A DNA stretch of 64,000 bases from Lachnospiraceae bacterium (GTDB taxonomy: Bacteria > Bacillota > Clostridia > Lachnospirales > Lachnospiraceae), in contig JAFYYN010000043.1 of the NCBI GenBank assembly GCA_017557525.1, positions 1-64,000 of the forward strand, written 5' to 3'. The translations under genes were made by a program, and so were the position numbers. Shown here piece after piece: positions 51,030-61,174 of the stretch (position 1 is the first letter of the stretch; each line of letters begins with the position of its first letter). The notes beneath the pieces were generated by a model that was given only the letters and a program-made list of their open reading frames with translations, searched no databases and was not told where the DNA came from.

Positions 51030-51254
51030 AGCTGTATTTACCCCTTCTCTTTCGTTTTCTATTACCTTACATTTTAGTTTATAACAGATTTTTAAGCGTG
51101 TGTATATAGCATATTGGTATTCGAATAAGAAAATCTATGAAAAATATAAGATAATACAAATAAACTCTCCGCCCATATGGTACAGACGGAGAGTTATATC
51201 ACATAAATCTTGATTTGTGAACTAACTAACAGTTAGTTTTTCTTTAAACAACAG
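51030..51254. other. A/T-rich divergent intergenic region with two hairpins
   Basis: Between the divergent GH9 and SUV3-like genes are two hairpins upstream of the plus-strand promoter: AACTCTCCG/CGGAGAGTT (51163-51195) and AACTAAC/GTTAGTT with a T run (51220-51242). The first would lie in a long GH9 leader on the minus strand if transcription starts beyond it. I see no gene or recognised riboswitch here. Confidence 0.4.
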
Positions 51255-51283
51255 TTGACAACTCCCCCTGATACAGATAAAAT
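51255..51283 (+). promoter_or_regulatory. Promoter of the SUV3-like helicase gene
   Basis: TTGACA (51255-51260) and TAAAAT (51278-51283) have a 17-base spacer, giving a leader of about 36 bases. Confidence 0.8.
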
Positions 51284-51325
51284 CTCATAATAGCAGGTTT
51301 ATTTATTACAGGATGGATTTAACAT

Positions 51326-53131
51326 ATGGGACGCGCAAGACACAATTTTAGAAAATCCGGTCATCGCGGCGGCGGAAGGCATTTTTACTCTAAGCCTCAG
51401 AACGTTAATGTTGACGGAGTTACCTGGTACACCGATTTTGGAGTCAGCTCCATGCTCGGTGTTAAAATCGACCTTGTGCATAAATATGTTAAGCCTTCGG
51501 CAGTGCAGCCAAAGAAGGATAAGATCCTCTATTCAAGGGCAGATATAGCAAGGGCTCTTAATGACACCCATTTTTCAACCATGATAAAATCCTCGGCTTT
51601 CCTTGCAAAGGCCAGGGATATTTCCGATATACATGAATTATTCAGTCACTATACCGCAGCCTATTATATGGCCCGCGCGGGTGAGCTCGACAGGAAATTC
51701 ATTCTCCATGTAGGACCTACAAACAGTGGTAAAACACATGACGCGATAGACCGTCTTATGGAAGAAAAGGACGGGCTTTATCTTGCCCCATTGAGACTGC
51801 TTGCACTTGAAATGTTTGATAAAATGAACCGTAACGGTGTGCCCTGTGATCTCTTGACAGGTGAAGAACACGAGGAGATACCCGGTGCGAATGTTATATC
51901 ATCAACCATTGAGCTCTGCGATTATACCAGACACTACAAGGTAGCAGTCATTGATGAAGCACAGATGATAGCTGACCAATACCGTGGGGCACAGTGGACC
52001 AAAGCCATATGTATGGTTGATGCAGAAGAGGTCCATATCTGCCTAGCTCCCGAAGCATTACAGATAATCCGGTCGATTATCCTCGAATTTGGCGGTCAGT
52101 TTACAAGGAAAAAGCATTACCGCCTAGCACCTCTGGAATACACCGGTAATTTCAGGTCCTTAAAAGATGTACGTGACGGTGACTGCCTGATAGTTTTTTC
52201 AAGGAGGTCAGTTCTCTCACTTTCCGCAGAATTAGCCGATGCCGGTATAAAGACCAGTGTAATTTACGGCGCCCTGCCTCCCACCTCAAGACGTGAGGAG
52301 GTCAGAAAATTCACCAGTGGCGAAACAAAGGTGGTAGTTGCTACCGATGCTATAGGCATGGGTGTTTCAATCCCCATAAAGCGTATTGTATTTATGGAAA
52401 CCTCCAAGTATGACGGTAAGATCACCAGAAAGCTTAACTATACGGAAATCCGCCAGATTGCAGGGCGTGCAGGGAGATTCGGCATTTATGACGTGGGCGA
52501 GGTTGCCGCTATCAGAGATGAAGACCTAATAGAAAAGGGACTATATAAAAACCCTTCATGGATCAATACATATACCATTCCTTTTCCGGAAGAACTTGCA
52601 GAATCAGGGCATGATTTCGGAGACCTTTTTGATGAATGGAGCTTTTCGCCTTCAGGCTCAAAGCTTGCGGTAAAAGAAGATATCAAGGATATGCAGAAGC
52701 TGTATAAACTTTTGGAGCCCAATATACCTGAAGGTGCAGACCGCAGGCTTGTATACAGCCTTATCACCTGCCCTGTTGATATAGGAAGTCCCGAGCTTGT
52801 GGATTACTGGCTTGAATGTACCATAATGGTGCTGACCGGCCACCCTGAGCTTGTACCGAAGCCCTCTTTCGGAGAGGCAACTCTTGAAGCCTGCGAAAGA
52901 CAGTACAAGGGATATGACTGTTATAATCAGGTCCTCCGCCGTGTAGGTATAGACGCCGGCTGTTATGATGAGCGTGAACGTTTAAGCAAAAAGATAAATG
53001 AGCTGTTATCAAGAGATATAAAGGGCTACAGGATCAAGTGCCCGGGCTGCGGCAAGATCATGAAATTTACAGATACCGCAACCAGCAGATATTGCAAAAA
53101 ATGTCAAAACGAATATATGGCAGCGTGGTAA
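51326..53131 (+). CDS. SUV3-like superfamily 2 RNA helicase with zinc ribbon
   Basis: The 601-residue protein resembles the mitochondrial RNA helicase SUV3 rather than common bacterial DEAD-box helicases. The match covers LHVGPTNSGKTHDAI (Walker A), LAPLRLLALEMF, VIDEAQMIADQYRGAQWTKA, and ATDAIGMGVSIPIKRIVF with QIAGRAGRFG. The N-terminus is basic and rich in Gly, Arg and His (1-25). The C-terminus has a zinc ribbon (CPGCGK ... CKKC, about 572-593) not found in SUV3. An RNA-degradation or processing role is inferred from the family. The ribosome binding site is weak. The gene is alone, with its own promoter. Confidence 0.87.
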   Translation: MGRARHNFRKSGHRGGGRHFYSKPQNVNVDGVTWYTDFGVSSMLGVKIDLVHKYVKPSAVQPKKDKILYSRADIARALNDTHFSTMIKSSAFLAKARDISDIHELFSHYTAAYYMARAGELDRKFILHVGPTNSGKTHDAIDRLMEEKDGLYLAPLRLLALEMFDKMNRNGVPCDLLTGEEHEEIPGANVISSTIELCDYTRHYKVAVIDEAQMIADQYRGAQWTKAICMVDAEEVHICLAPEALQIIRSIILEFGGQFTRKKHYRLAPLEYTGNFRSLKDVRDGDCLIVFSRRSVLSLSAELADAGIKTSVIYGALPPTSRREEVRKFTSGETKVVVATDAIGMGVSIPIKRIVFMETSKYDGKITRKLNYTEIRQIAGRAGRFGIYDVGEVAAIRDEDLIEKGLYKNPSWINTYTIPFPEELAESGHDFGDLFDEWSFSPSGSKLAVKEDIKDMQKLYKLLEPNIPEGADRRLVYSLITCPVDIGSPELVDYWLECTIMVLTGHPELVPKPSFGEATLEACERQYKGYDCYNQVLRRVGIDAGCYDERERLSKKINELLSRDIKGYRIKCPGCGKIMKFTDTATSRYCKKCQNEYMAAW

Positions 53132-53143
53132 GCGCTGCCATAT
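53115..53143. terminator. Hairpin overlapping the end of the SUV3-like gene
   Basis: ATATGGCAGCG (53115-53125) and CGCTGCCATAT (53133-53143) pair perfectly over 11 base pairs. The stem includes the last codons of the helicase gene, and the hairpin stands between two convergent genes. T runs are modest. Confidence 0.65.
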
Positions 53144-53149
53144 TTCGTG

Positions 53150-54037
53150 TCAATATTTTAGTCTACCCTCTGCAACGGAACGAAGATGTGCACCGTAAGG
53201 GCTCTTTCCGTACGCCTTTGCAGATTCCATAAGCTTGTCCTTATCTATAAATCCATTTATAAATGCAATCTCTTCGGGGGCTGATATTGTAATGCCCTGT
53301 CTTGACTGGATCATCTCAACAAACTGAGCTGCCTCAAGCAGAGAATGCATTGTACCTGTATCAAGCCATGCAAATCCGCGTCCAAGCAGCTGTACATCAA
53401 GCAGGCCGTCATTTAGATACATCTCATTAAGAGTAGTGATCTCAAGCTCTCCACGGGCTGAGGGCTTAACCTGATTTGCTCTCTTGCTTACTCCTGCCGG
53501 ATAGAAATACAAGCCGGTAACCGCGTAATTAGACTTAGGCTCAGCAGGTTTTTCCTCGATGCTTGTAGCTACCCCGTTTTCATCAAATGCAACCACACCG
53601 AAACGCTCGGGGTCGGTTACATAGTATCCGAATACAGTTGCCCTGCCGTTTTCCTCGGCATCTTTGACTGCGGCTGTAAGCAAACGCCTAAAGCCATTCC
53701 CGTAAAAGATATTATCGCCGAGGACCATTGCTCCGGCCTCGTCGCCTAAAAACTCCTCTCCGAGAATAAATGCCTGTGCGAGTCCGTCGGGACTTGGCTG
53801 TACCTTGTACTCTAAATGTATACCGAACTGGGAACCATCACCGAGTAAAGCTTCAAATCTGGGCGTATCATCGGGTGTTGATATGATAAGAATATCCTTT
53901 ATCCCCGCTAACATCAGGGTTGACAAGGGATAATAGATCATGGGCTTGTCATATACCGGGAGAAGCTGTTTACTGGTTACCTTTGTGAGCGGATAAAGCC
54001 TTGTGCCTGAGCCGCCTGCTAATACAATACCTTTCAT
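53150..54037 (-). CDS. rfbA: Glucose-1-phosphate thymidylyltransferase
   Basis: RfbA (RmlA) makes dTDP-glucose from dTTP and glucose 1-phosphate, the first step to dTDP-rhamnose and related sugars. The 295-residue protein has the nucleotide-binding [36 protein letters not shown] and [10 protein letters not shown] motifs. The other dTDP-rhamnose genes are not in the window. It follows the GGDEF gene by 28 bases, with AAAGGA upstream, and is probably the last gene of the unit starting with the tethered GH9 gene. Confidence 0.96.
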   Translation of the reverse strand: MKGIVLAGGSGTRLYPLTKVTSKQLLPVYDKPMIYYPLSTLMLAGIKDILIISTPDDTPRFEALLGDGSQFGIHLEYKVQPSPDGLAQAFILGEEFLGDEAGAMVLGDNIFYGNGFRRLLTAAVKDAEENGRATVFGYYVTDPERFGVVAFDENGVATSIEEKPAEPKSNYAVTGLYFYPAGVSKRANQVKPSARGELEITTLNEMYLNDGLLDVQLLGRGFAWLDTGTMHSLLEAAQFVEMIQSRQGITISAPEEIAFINGFIDKDKLMESAKAYGKSPYGAHLRSVAEGRLKY

Positions 54038-54065
54038 ACAATATATCCTTTCTTTATCAAGTAGA

Positions 54066-55484
54066 TTATAATCTCTTTTTTAACTCGGGATGATTTTCGT
54101 AATAAAGCCTTTTATCTTCATACATTCTCTGATCGGCTATCTTTAAAGCTGTCCTAGTATTTCTGTAATCAGGCTCTACGCATTCTCCTATGGCAAATAC
54201 AACTTTATCATATTTACTCGAAACCCTGCGGAGTTCCTCAACCTTTGCTTTTAACTCGTCCTCGGTAATGCCTGTCATGATAACCGTAAACTCATCTCCG
54301 CCGGCTCTGTAAACACACCCCTTCGGAAATACCTCAGTCATAGCCTTTGCGGCATTCTTTAGCAGGTTATCTCCGGCGTTATGTCCGAAATCATCATTTA
54401 CGGTTTTAAGTCCGTTTAAGTCAGCGAAAATAACTCCTACACTTTGTACCGGTCCTTTTTCATCGTTCGAAAGTGCATCCACATAGTTGTTCATCTCATT
54501 TCTATTAAGGACTCCGGTCAGCATATCCTTTGAGCTTAACTCTTTAAGCCTGTCAAGCAGCATATAATTTCCGATTTCCGAACCGACTATAAAAGTCGTC
54601 AGTTCCAAGGTCTCTTTGATTTTAGGAGCCTTTTCGGCGTCATAGTTAACAGCCCAGATATAGCCCAGGAGCTCATCTCTTGACTTTAGCGGGAAAATAA
54701 TGACATTTCGTACATTTGCATTCCTTAGCGACTCGTACCAGATAGGGTTGTTTTCCTTAACAATTTCCATATCCTTGTCGTCTTTGGCTATTATACAGTT
54801 GCTGGCACCGACAAGATCCTCCCAGGTAGCCGCTATTTCATAAAAATCATCCTTGTTGTGATTTCCGCTTGGTGAAAGCTTTATATTATCCGCAAATGCT
54901 TCACAGAGTACGGAACACTTTTTTTCATAGTTATCCACTAAAAGCACACAGCAATGCTCGGCCTTGCAAAGCTCTCTAATGTCAACTATTACATCCTGCA
55001 TTGCCTTTTCAAAATTCGTTGCGCCTCTCAGCTTTATACATGTTTCCAGCACCGCCGAAGCTATTTCCTGGGACAGGTTTGACATCTGCTTGGTATTTGC
55101 CTCAAAGTTGACCTCCATACTGTAACTGTAGTAATGGATATTGCCCTCGGAAGGTCCTACCGGCAGGAATGTCATGTTAAACCAAATGGGCATCTGGCTC
55201 GGTTTTACATATGAATGAAGGCACTTTTTCTGTACGGCACTCCTAAAACAGAAATCCTCAAAATTAAGATCTCTCGGGACATAATCTGTATACAGGCTGT
55301 TAGGCACAAATTTATTAGTCCTCATGGAATAATCGCCCTGAGGATGCTCTATTGAATCAATATAGCCCTTGTTTCCTGCTACTACTCGTACCTCGCCGCA
55401 TGAACCGTCTTCAAGAACCTGAACTGACATGATGCTTGTAGCGGCATCAATGCCATCTGCTAAATTCTGAAAATCAGTAGCCAT
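54066..55484 (-). CDS. GGDEF-domain protein, probable diguanylate cyclase with GAF-like sensor
   Basis: The 472-residue protein has an N-terminal sensor region (about 1-130), a GAF-like domain (about 150-310) and a GGDEF domain (about 315-472) with [26 protein letters not shown] and [11 protein letters not shown]. The active-site signature is intact, so c-di-GMP synthesis is likely. The RxxD inhibitory site is absent five residues upstream. No membrane helix is seen. It lies nine bases after the cellulase gene, so the two are translationally close and probably co-transcribed. AAGGAG precedes ATG. Confidence 0.92.
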   Translation of the reverse strand: MATDFQNLADGIDAATSIMSVQVLEDGSCGEVRVVAGNKGYIDSIEHPQGDYSMRTNKFVPNSLYTDYVPRDLNFEDFCFRSAVQKKCLHSYVKPSQMPIWFNMTFLPVGPSEGNIHYYSYSMEVNFEANTKQMSNLSQEIASAVLETCIKLRGATNFEKAMQDVIVDIRELCKAEHCCVLLVDNYEKKCSVLCEAFADNIKLSPSGNHNKDDFYEIAATWEDLVGASNCIIAKDDKDMEIVKENNPIWYESLRNANVRNVIIFPLKSRDELLGYIWAVNYDAEKAPKIKETLELTTFIVGSEIGNYMLLDRLKELSSKDMLTGVLNRNEMNNYVDALSNDEKGPVQSVGVIFADLNGLKTVNDDFGHNAGDNLLKNAAKAMTEVFPKGCVYRAGGDEFTVIMTGITEDELKAKVEELRRVSSKYDKVVFAIGECVEPDYRNTRTALKIADQRMYEDKRLYYENHPELKKRL

Positions 55485-55493
55485 ATAAACTCC

Positions 55494-58400
55494 TTACTCC
55501 GGTTTTTTGCCGAATATCTGCTTTTTCTTGCTTATGATCACTATATTGCCTGCATCTGCTACCGAATAGTCATTTGTAAGATTCATGTTTGACCAGTCGG
55601 TATGATGTATTGCGAAATTACACGCAAGAGTATCTCCGACACCCAGTGTATTTGTGTCGGAATATGTTATCTCGCATACAGTATCTGCATTCTTTCCTTT
55701 TGTTTCACTAAAGGTTCCGGAACAGCCGTTTAACTGTGTATAAGAACCGGATGCTCCGTTTATGCATGTATGGTAGCAGTCAAATGATAGTTGCTTTCCA
55801 TCCTCGTTTGTAAAGTAGAAAAGTATCTTTAAATCTTTCAGGGCAATAGTTCCGTCACTATTGTTTACGATGTTAACACGTCCCGAAATGCTTGATGAGG
55901 ATGAAGAAGTGTTGTCATATTCAACGCTTACTGATACGGATTCATTCTTTGCGGTACCTATTACCTCTACGGTTGAGCTGCCATTACCGGTACCTGAATT
56001 GTTTCCGCTGCCCGAGCCGTTATTACCCGAGCCGGACCCACTGTTACCGCTGCCGCTGTTATTTCCGTTTCCTGAACTGCTTCCGCCTCCGGAAACTACG
56101 GTCTTTCCTGCGTTCTTACCCTTAGCGGGCTCGGAGCCGAATACCATCTGTCCGTTTTCATAAAGTGCAGAACTTGTAAGTAGCGAATCGCCGCCCTTGG
56201 TCATACCTTTAAAGGAAGGATCGTTTGAATTATCCCAGGTACCGTTTGGATTACGAAGTCTAACCTGGATCTCCTTCTTGTACTGGCTCTGACCACCGGG
56301 GTATATCACGGAATCAGAGAAATCAACACTTAAGTAATAGATATGGTTATCTTCATCCCATGCTTTAAGTCCTGCGGATTTTCCTGCTGCCATATAGTTT
56401 GTTGTAACTGCTATGTCTGAAGCCGATCCGCCTGCCTTATATACCTCACTCAAGTCTACATAATACCTGTATTCAAGCTTTTCCCCGCCACGTGCCGGCC
56501 ATGCCGATACGTTACAGATAAGAGCCTTTATCTCTATGAAATCCGTTCCGTCAACATTAATGCCGCCCTGAACATAGAATTCATCGGTATTTACTTTTTC
56601 TACTGCGCCGAAATCCTTTAATGTCTGCCCATGATATTTCTTGTACATCTTTGCGAGAAGTCCCGTAAATCCGGCATTATAATCACAAGCTACCTCATTT
56701 TTATTATAATCAGAAACCACATCATTGTAGCCGTCGTTCGCGTCAGGTCCGCCTACCAAGGCACCATAAAGCGTATGTCTTGCGGGGTTAGGCTCGTTCA
56801 TGTTATCACAGTATGAGCCCTGAGCTGTACGGTGATGAGGGTTCTTGGGAGCATTTTCTCCAAAACCTACTACATAAGATCTGCCGCTGCTGCCAAGTGC
56901 GTAATTTGCCTGGCTTTCAGCGAAATCGGTATAAGCCTTTTCCTTACTTGAAGGACATAAGCCTGATTCAACATACGAAAGAGCGATAAAGCTCGTTGTA
57001 GTGGCATATCTAAGTGATCCCCAGCTGTCAAGCCATGCAAGGCCCTTTGGAGAATATGTGATATGATTTGACGAAACCTTACTCCACCAGTCAAGGTGCT
57101 GCTCCACATCGTTTTTATAGGTATCCTTTTCGGTAATCTTGGCTAGCATTACAGCTGCACCGATATGGACATCATCCCAGCACATAGCCCAGTCATAGTC
57201 ATGTCCTGCATTTTTATAATCTGCCTCGGCATTTGTGATATAAGTCTCATCACCGGTTGCGCAGTAAAGCCATGCGCCTGACCATGCAAGCTCATCATAA
57301 AAGCCGCTCCAGGAGTTATAAAACCCGTTTGCTGCAGTATAGCCTGCATCACTCTTTGTATCCCTTGCAAATTTATAAAGGGATTTTGCATGCTTAAGAC
57401 AAAGGTCGCTGTAGCTCTTATCAATGTTCTTATATACGATGGAACAGATAGCAAGAGAAGCTGCTGTTTCTCCACATACTGCAGAACCGGGGGATGACTT
57501 TGTTACCTTATAGGAAGGTCTGCTCATCCTGTATTCCACAGTCTCTGCCGCACCCCAGTAGGAGTGATCCTGATTACCGTCGCCGACCTGATAGTAATAA
57601 ACCTCATCTTCGGGGTGGCACTTGATAAAGTAATCGTTTGCCCATTTGATATTACCTAATGCATATGAAAGCTGTCCGCTTTCTTCGTAGGCCTTTGCAT
57701 CCTCTATAATTGACCAGCCAAGCATCGAAGAGGTGTATGACATTGGAAGATTAAACTTTACATTGTCTCCGGCATCATACCAGCCACCTGTAAGATCAAG
57801 GCCATTATCTTTTCCGTCGCTAAGACCCGAGTCTCCACGCCAGTTACACCTTACCTTTTCGGGGAGCTTTCCTGAACGCTGGAGCTCATAGAAAAGCAGG
57901 GACTTTTGAAGTGCTTCACCGTAGTTGTACTTACCGGTACCCTTGGTACCCTCATAGCCATTACCTTTCTCTGTTAAGTTTCCGGTGTTGATAACCGATA
58001 CCGGTTTAGCGATTATAACCTCTTGAGGTTTATTGATGGTACCATCGTCTGAGTTACCGGAGTCAGAATTACCACTGCCGGTTCCTGAATTACCGGCATC
58101 GGAATTACCTGTACCTGAGTTACCACTACCGGAGTTACCGGCATTATTACCAGAGCCAATATCGGTATTATTATTACTGTCATTGTCGTTATTTCCGGTG
58201 TTGTTGTTTATATCCTTTGCGTTATCAGAATCTCCGGAACCGGTATCATTACTGTTATTATCAGAGCCGGTATCTACTTTCCCTGTTTCACTCTTATCAT
58301 TTCCGTTTACTGCAGAATCGTCATTTTTACTACTGTTACCATCATTATCATTAACCGACCCGGTGTTATTATTTCCTATACCGGAATTATCTCCACTTGT

Positions 58401-58853
58401 AGTTCCTGTACTACCTGCATCACTGCTCTTTCCAGAATTATCCTCGTTCTTAGATCCAGTATTATCTTCGGAGCCAGAGTTTTTGGATGTATCTGATTTG
58501 CTATCGCTGTCATTTCCCAATGAGGAACTATCATTATCTCCGGCGCTTACGGTTTCATCCGTGTTCTTGTTCCCGGGCATAATAGGCTGTCCGATATCAC
58601 TCGCCTTTACCTCGGTATTATCATCTATCCCGTTAGCATCGGCATCGGTTTTATTGGTATTGGAACTGTTTGAAGTATTATTATCACTATTGACTGCTGT
58701 GTCAGCATCATTTACTGAGTTGTCAGCAAGTTTGATATTTCCGTCATTTTCCTTATCCTCAACACTTTTTGAAATCTTAATGCCTACGAATATTCCAAGT
58801 CCGAGAACAAGTACTGCAGCTACGATATAAATAATTATTTTCTTATTCTTCAT
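55494..58853 (-). CDS. Membrane-tethered GH9 cellulase with CBM3 modules and a very long linker
   Basis: The 1119-residue protein has an N-terminal membrane helix (about 4-25) without a signal-peptidase site. A linker of about 250 residues follows, made mostly of Asn, Ser, Gly, Asp and Thr. Next comes a GH9 domain (about 308-755), with GGWYDAGDNVKF, NPHHRTAQGSY and the acid region YNKNEVACDYNAG. A CBM3c-like domain (about 770-930), a Gly/Ser/Asn linker, and a C-terminal CBM3 (about 985-1105) complete it. This is a theme-B, processive-endoglucanase-type layout. The linker is long enough to cross the cell wall, so the enzyme would be displayed on the surface. I start at MKNKKIII, with GAGGG upstream. 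Confidence 0.93.
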   Translation of the reverse strand: MKNKKIIIYIVAAVLVLGLGIFVGIKISKSVEDKENDGNIKLADNSVNDADTAVNSDNNTSNSSNTNKTDADANGIDDNTEVKASDIGQPIMPGNKNTDETVSAGDNDSSSLGNDSDSKSDTSKNSGSEDNTGSKNEDNSGKSSDAGSTGTTSGDNSGIGNNNTGSVNDNDGNSSKNDDSAVNGNDKSETGKVDTGSDNNSNDTGSGDSDNAKDINNNTGNNDNDSNNNTDIGSGNNAGNSGSGNSGTGNSDAGNSGTGSGNSDSGNSDDGTINKPQEVIIAKPVSVINTGNLTEKGNGYEGTKGTGKYNYGEALQKSLLFYELQRSGKLPEKVRCNWRGDSGLSDGKDNGLDLTGGWYDAGDNVKFNLPMSYTSSMLGWSIIEDAKAYEESGQLSYALGNIKWANDYFIKCHPEDEVYYYQVGDGNQDHSYWGAAETVEYRMSRPSYKVTKSSPGSAVCGETAASLAICSIVYKNIDKSYSDLCLKHAKSLYKFARDTKSDAGYTAANGFYNSWSGFYDELAWSGAWLYCATGDETYITNAEADYKNAGHDYDWAMCWDDVHIGAAVMLAKITEKDTYKNDVEQHLDWWSKVSSNHITYSPKGLAWLDSWGSLRYATTTSFIALSYVESGLCPSSKEKAYTDFAESQANYALGSSGRSYVVGFGENAPKNPHHRTAQGSYCDNMNEPNPARHTLYGALVGGPDANDGYNDVVSDYNKNEVACDYNAGFTGLLAKMYKKYHGQTLKDFGAVEKVNTDEFYVQGGINVDGTDFIEIKALICNVSAWPARGGEKLEYRYYVDLSEVYKAGGSASDIAVTTNYMAAGKSAGLKAWDEDNHIYYLSVDFSDSVIYPGGQSQYKKEIQVRLRNPNGTWDNSNDPSFKGMTKGGDSLLTSSALYENGQMVFGSEPAKGKNAGKTVVSGGGSSSGNGNNSGSGNSGSGSGNNGSGSGNNSGTGNGSSTVEVIGTAKNESVSVSVEYDNTSSSSSSISGRVNIVNNSDGTIALKDLKILFYFTNEDGKQLSFDCYHTCINGASGSYTQLNGCSGTFSETKGKNADTVCEITYSDTNTLGVGDTLACNFAIHHTDWSNMNLTNDYSVADAGNIVIISKKKQIFGKKPE
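57990..58750 (-). repeat. Low-complexity region encoding the Asn/Ser/Gly/Asp linker
   Basis: This part of the GH9 gene is built of degenerate GGN, AAY, AGY and GAY codons. Near-repeats such as GNSGTGNS recur towards its downstream end. The opposite strand shows a false Leu/Pro/Ser-rich frame. Confidence 0.85.
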
Positions 58854-58928
58854 TTCATCCCTCATCAAGTGCAAACGGTGAGATTATCTTTTTTGTTTCC
58901 CTTTATGCCGACACACAGCCTTAGAGTC

Positions 58929-59558
58929 CTATTTAGTGCCGAAGATCCTGTCTCCCGCATCTCCAAGTCCAGGCACGATATATGCATTTTCATTTAAGTG
59001 ATCATCCAGGCAGCCAACATAAATATCAATATCCGGGTGCTTCTCCTGTAAAGTCTTAAGCCCCTCGGGCGCTGCTATGATACACATAAATTTAATATGA
59101 TTACACCCTTTTTTCTTTATAAAATCGACTGCCTCTACAGCTGAACCGCCGGTAGCGAGCATCGGGTCGGGCAGGATAACCAGACGTTCTTCAATCCCCT
59201 TGGGGAGCTTGCAGAAATATGCATGGGGCTGATGTGTCTTTTCATCCCTGTACATTCCGATATGTCCGACTCTTGCAGAGGGCACGAGATTTAATATACC
59301 GTCCACCATACCGAGACCTGCACGAAGGATTGGCACTACTGCCAATTTCTTTCCCGCAAGCATGGGAACCTTCGCTTTTGTAATGGGCGTTTTTACCTCA
59401 ACAAGTTCCGTAGGCAAATCCCTTAATGCCTCATATCCCATAAGCATGGCTATCTCACTTACCAGGACTCTAAAATCCCTGGTACCGGTTCTTTCATCAC
59501 GAAGAAGCGATATCTTGTGTTGTATCAACGGATGCTCTAAAATGACTGTTTTTCCCAT
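58929..59558 (-). CDS. upp: Uracil phosphoribosyltransferase
   Basis: Upp makes UMP from uracil and PRPP. The 209-residue protein has the expected length and motifs: [16 protein letters not shown], then [12 protein letters not shown] (PRPP loop) and [14 protein letters not shown] at the C-terminus. The start [10 protein letters not shown] has AAAGGGG at six bases; an extension of 33 codons upstream is non-coding leader. That leader contains small dyads, for example TGCGTT/AACGCA at 59643-59656. It lies next to uraA but behind a terminator, so it may have its own promoter. Confidence 0.97.
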   Translation of the reverse strand: MGKTVILEHPLIQHKISLLRDERTGTRDFRVLVSEIAMLMGYEALRDLPTELVEVKTPITKAKVPMLAGKKLAVVPILRAGLGMVDGILNLVPSARVGHIGMYRDEKTHQPHAYFCKLPKGIEERLVILPDPMLATGGSAVEAVDFIKKKGCNHIKFMCIIAAPEGLKTLQEKHPDIDIYVGCLDDHLNENAYIVPGLGDAGDRIFGTK

Positions 59559-59684
59559 AATAAACCCCTTTCTCAATTGGAATATCGGCCAATTTAAATT
59601 CGACCTCGCCGAAGGACTTACGGTCTTTTTATACTGTGTCCCTGCGTTAAAACGCACAGACTCTCTAATTTAATATAATAGCAC

Positions 59685-59717
59685 AAAAAAAGTTCCCGCG
59701 CAACGAGAACTTTTTTT
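59685..59717. terminator. Terminator between uraA and upp
   Basis: AAAAAAAGTTC (59685-59695) pairs perfectly with GAACTTTTTTT (59707-59717), giving a T run on both strands. It ends the dacF-type/tatD/rsmA/uraA unit or attenuates read-through into upp. Confidence 0.85.
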
Positions 59718-59759
59718 GTTAGCATCGCAAATTACTTCGCAATTAGTTTATTTATTTGG

Positions 59760-61163
59760 TCATTTCTGATCTGATTTTGCAAGCACTTTATTGGTAATTA
59801 TACCAAGTATCAAAGCTGTAGCGATAGTGGTAATCTTAACATCTCCGAACTGCAGTGAAAGACCACCTATACCTGCTATAAGGATAACGGATGCCGTAAA
59901 GAGATTCTTGTTAATACCAAGATCAACCTTTTGTAGCATTTTAAGACCGGAAACTGCAATAAATCCATAAAGTGAAATACACACACCACCCATTACACAA
60001 GAGGGAATGGAATCAATAAACGCTATTAGCGGAGTAATGAATGAGAATATCATACATCCAAATGCCGCTACCAGGATTGTTATACTTGAAGCATTACCGG
60101 TAATGGCTACACACGCTATGGACTCACCATATGTGGTATTCGGACTGCCGCCGAAGAATGCACCTGCCATGGAACCGATACCATCACCGAGAAGGGTTCT
60201 GTTGAGACCCGGATCAGTCAGAAGGTCTTTTTCAATGATTGAGGAAAGATTCTTATGATCAGCAACATGCTCTGCAAATACAACAAATGCAACGGGTACA
60301 TAGGCTGCCAGTATGCTTATTACATAGGTACCTGTTACCTCTCCTGTTCCTCTTAATGCCTCAAGAAAAGTAAACTTCGGAACACTGAAGATCATATTAA
60401 TCGAGGCCTTCCCATCCGGCATCATATAATTGGAAAATACACTTAAATCTATCAGTTTGAGCTCATCGATGCCGGCTGCATTTCCTATCAGCGTCATAAT
60501 TAGAGCCAGAACATATCCTACAGCTATACCAATGATGAATGGGATCAGTTTTGTAATCTTTTTACCATAGGATGAGCATATCATGATAACAAACAGAGTT
60601 ACCAATCCACAGATAATCGCAGCATACGGTGAAGCAAGCATTACTTTTTCAACCGTGATTTCTCCTGCCTCAGAAACAATCTGGTTTTCAACTATTACAT
60701 CACCTGTTTTTAAATCCCCTATTGCATTCCCGGCAAGCGACAGACCGATGATCGCAACAGTAGGTCCGATAACTACAGCAGGCATAAGCTTGTTTAACCA
60801 GTTAACGCCTATTTTATTAACTAAAATGGATATTACTACGTATACCGCTCCGGCAAAGAAAGCTCCAAGTATCAAGCCCAGAAAGCCCAGCTGCATGGAG
60901 ACACCGCCGGCAAAAGCCGCTGCCATAGAATCAAGAAACGCAAACGAAGAACCCAGGAAAACCGGACTTTTTCGTCTTGTAAAAACCTGATAGACAATAG
61001 TACCTACACCTGCTCCAAACATTGCTGCTGCCGGCGTCATACCGTTTTTGACGATCATCGGCACAGCAATAGTTGCGGCAAGTATAGCCAGCATCTGCTG
61101 CAACGCAAAGGTGATCAGGCTCAACCCCTTGGGTTTTTCTGCTACATCATAAGTAAGTTTCAT
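59760..61163 (-). CDS. uraA: Uracil permease (NCS2 family)
   Basis: The 467-residue membrane protein has about 14 helices and the NCS2 features of UraA: a start resembling YDVAEKPKGLSLITFALQQM, VFLGSSFAFL, and FVVFAEHVADH followed by NTTYGESIACVAITGNAS. It should import uracil with protons, feeding Upp encoded next to it. GGAGG precedes the ATG and overlaps the end of rsmA, so the two genes are co-transcribed. No pyrimidine-responsive attenuator is obvious in the very short gap. Confidence 0.95.
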   Translation of the reverse strand: MKLTYDVAEKPKGLSLITFALQQMLAILAATIAVPMIVKNGMTPAAAMFGAGVGTIVYQVFTRRKSPVFLGSSFAFLDSMAAAFAGGVSMQLGFLGLILGAFFAGAVYVVISILVNKIGVNWLNKLMPAVVIGPTVAIIGLSLAGNAIGDLKTGDVIVENQIVSEAGEITVEKVMLASPYAAIICGLVTLFVIMICSSYGKKITKLIPFIIGIAVGYVLALIMTLIGNAAGIDELKLIDLSVFSNYMMPDGKASINMIFSVPKFTFLEALRGTGEVTGTYVISILAAYVPVAFVVFAEHVADHKNLSSIIEKDLLTDPGLNRTLLGDGIGSMAGAFFGGSPNTTYGESIACVAITGNASSITILVAAFGCMIFSFITPLIAFIDSIPSCVMGGVCISLYGFIAVSGLKMLQKVDLGINKNLFTASVILIAGIGGLSLQFGDVKITTIATALILGIITNKVLAKSDQK

Positions 61164-61174
61164 GTCGTCACCTC

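Noticed and set aside
58033-58830. Plus-strand frame of 265 codons rich in Leu, Pro and Ser
   Set aside because: It is the antisense reading of the Asn/Ser/Gly/Asp linker of the GH9 gene, with no start signals.
59559-59684. PyrR-type attenuator before upp
   Set aside because: Small dyads exist, but no antiterminator/terminator pair or PyrR binding loop could be recognised.
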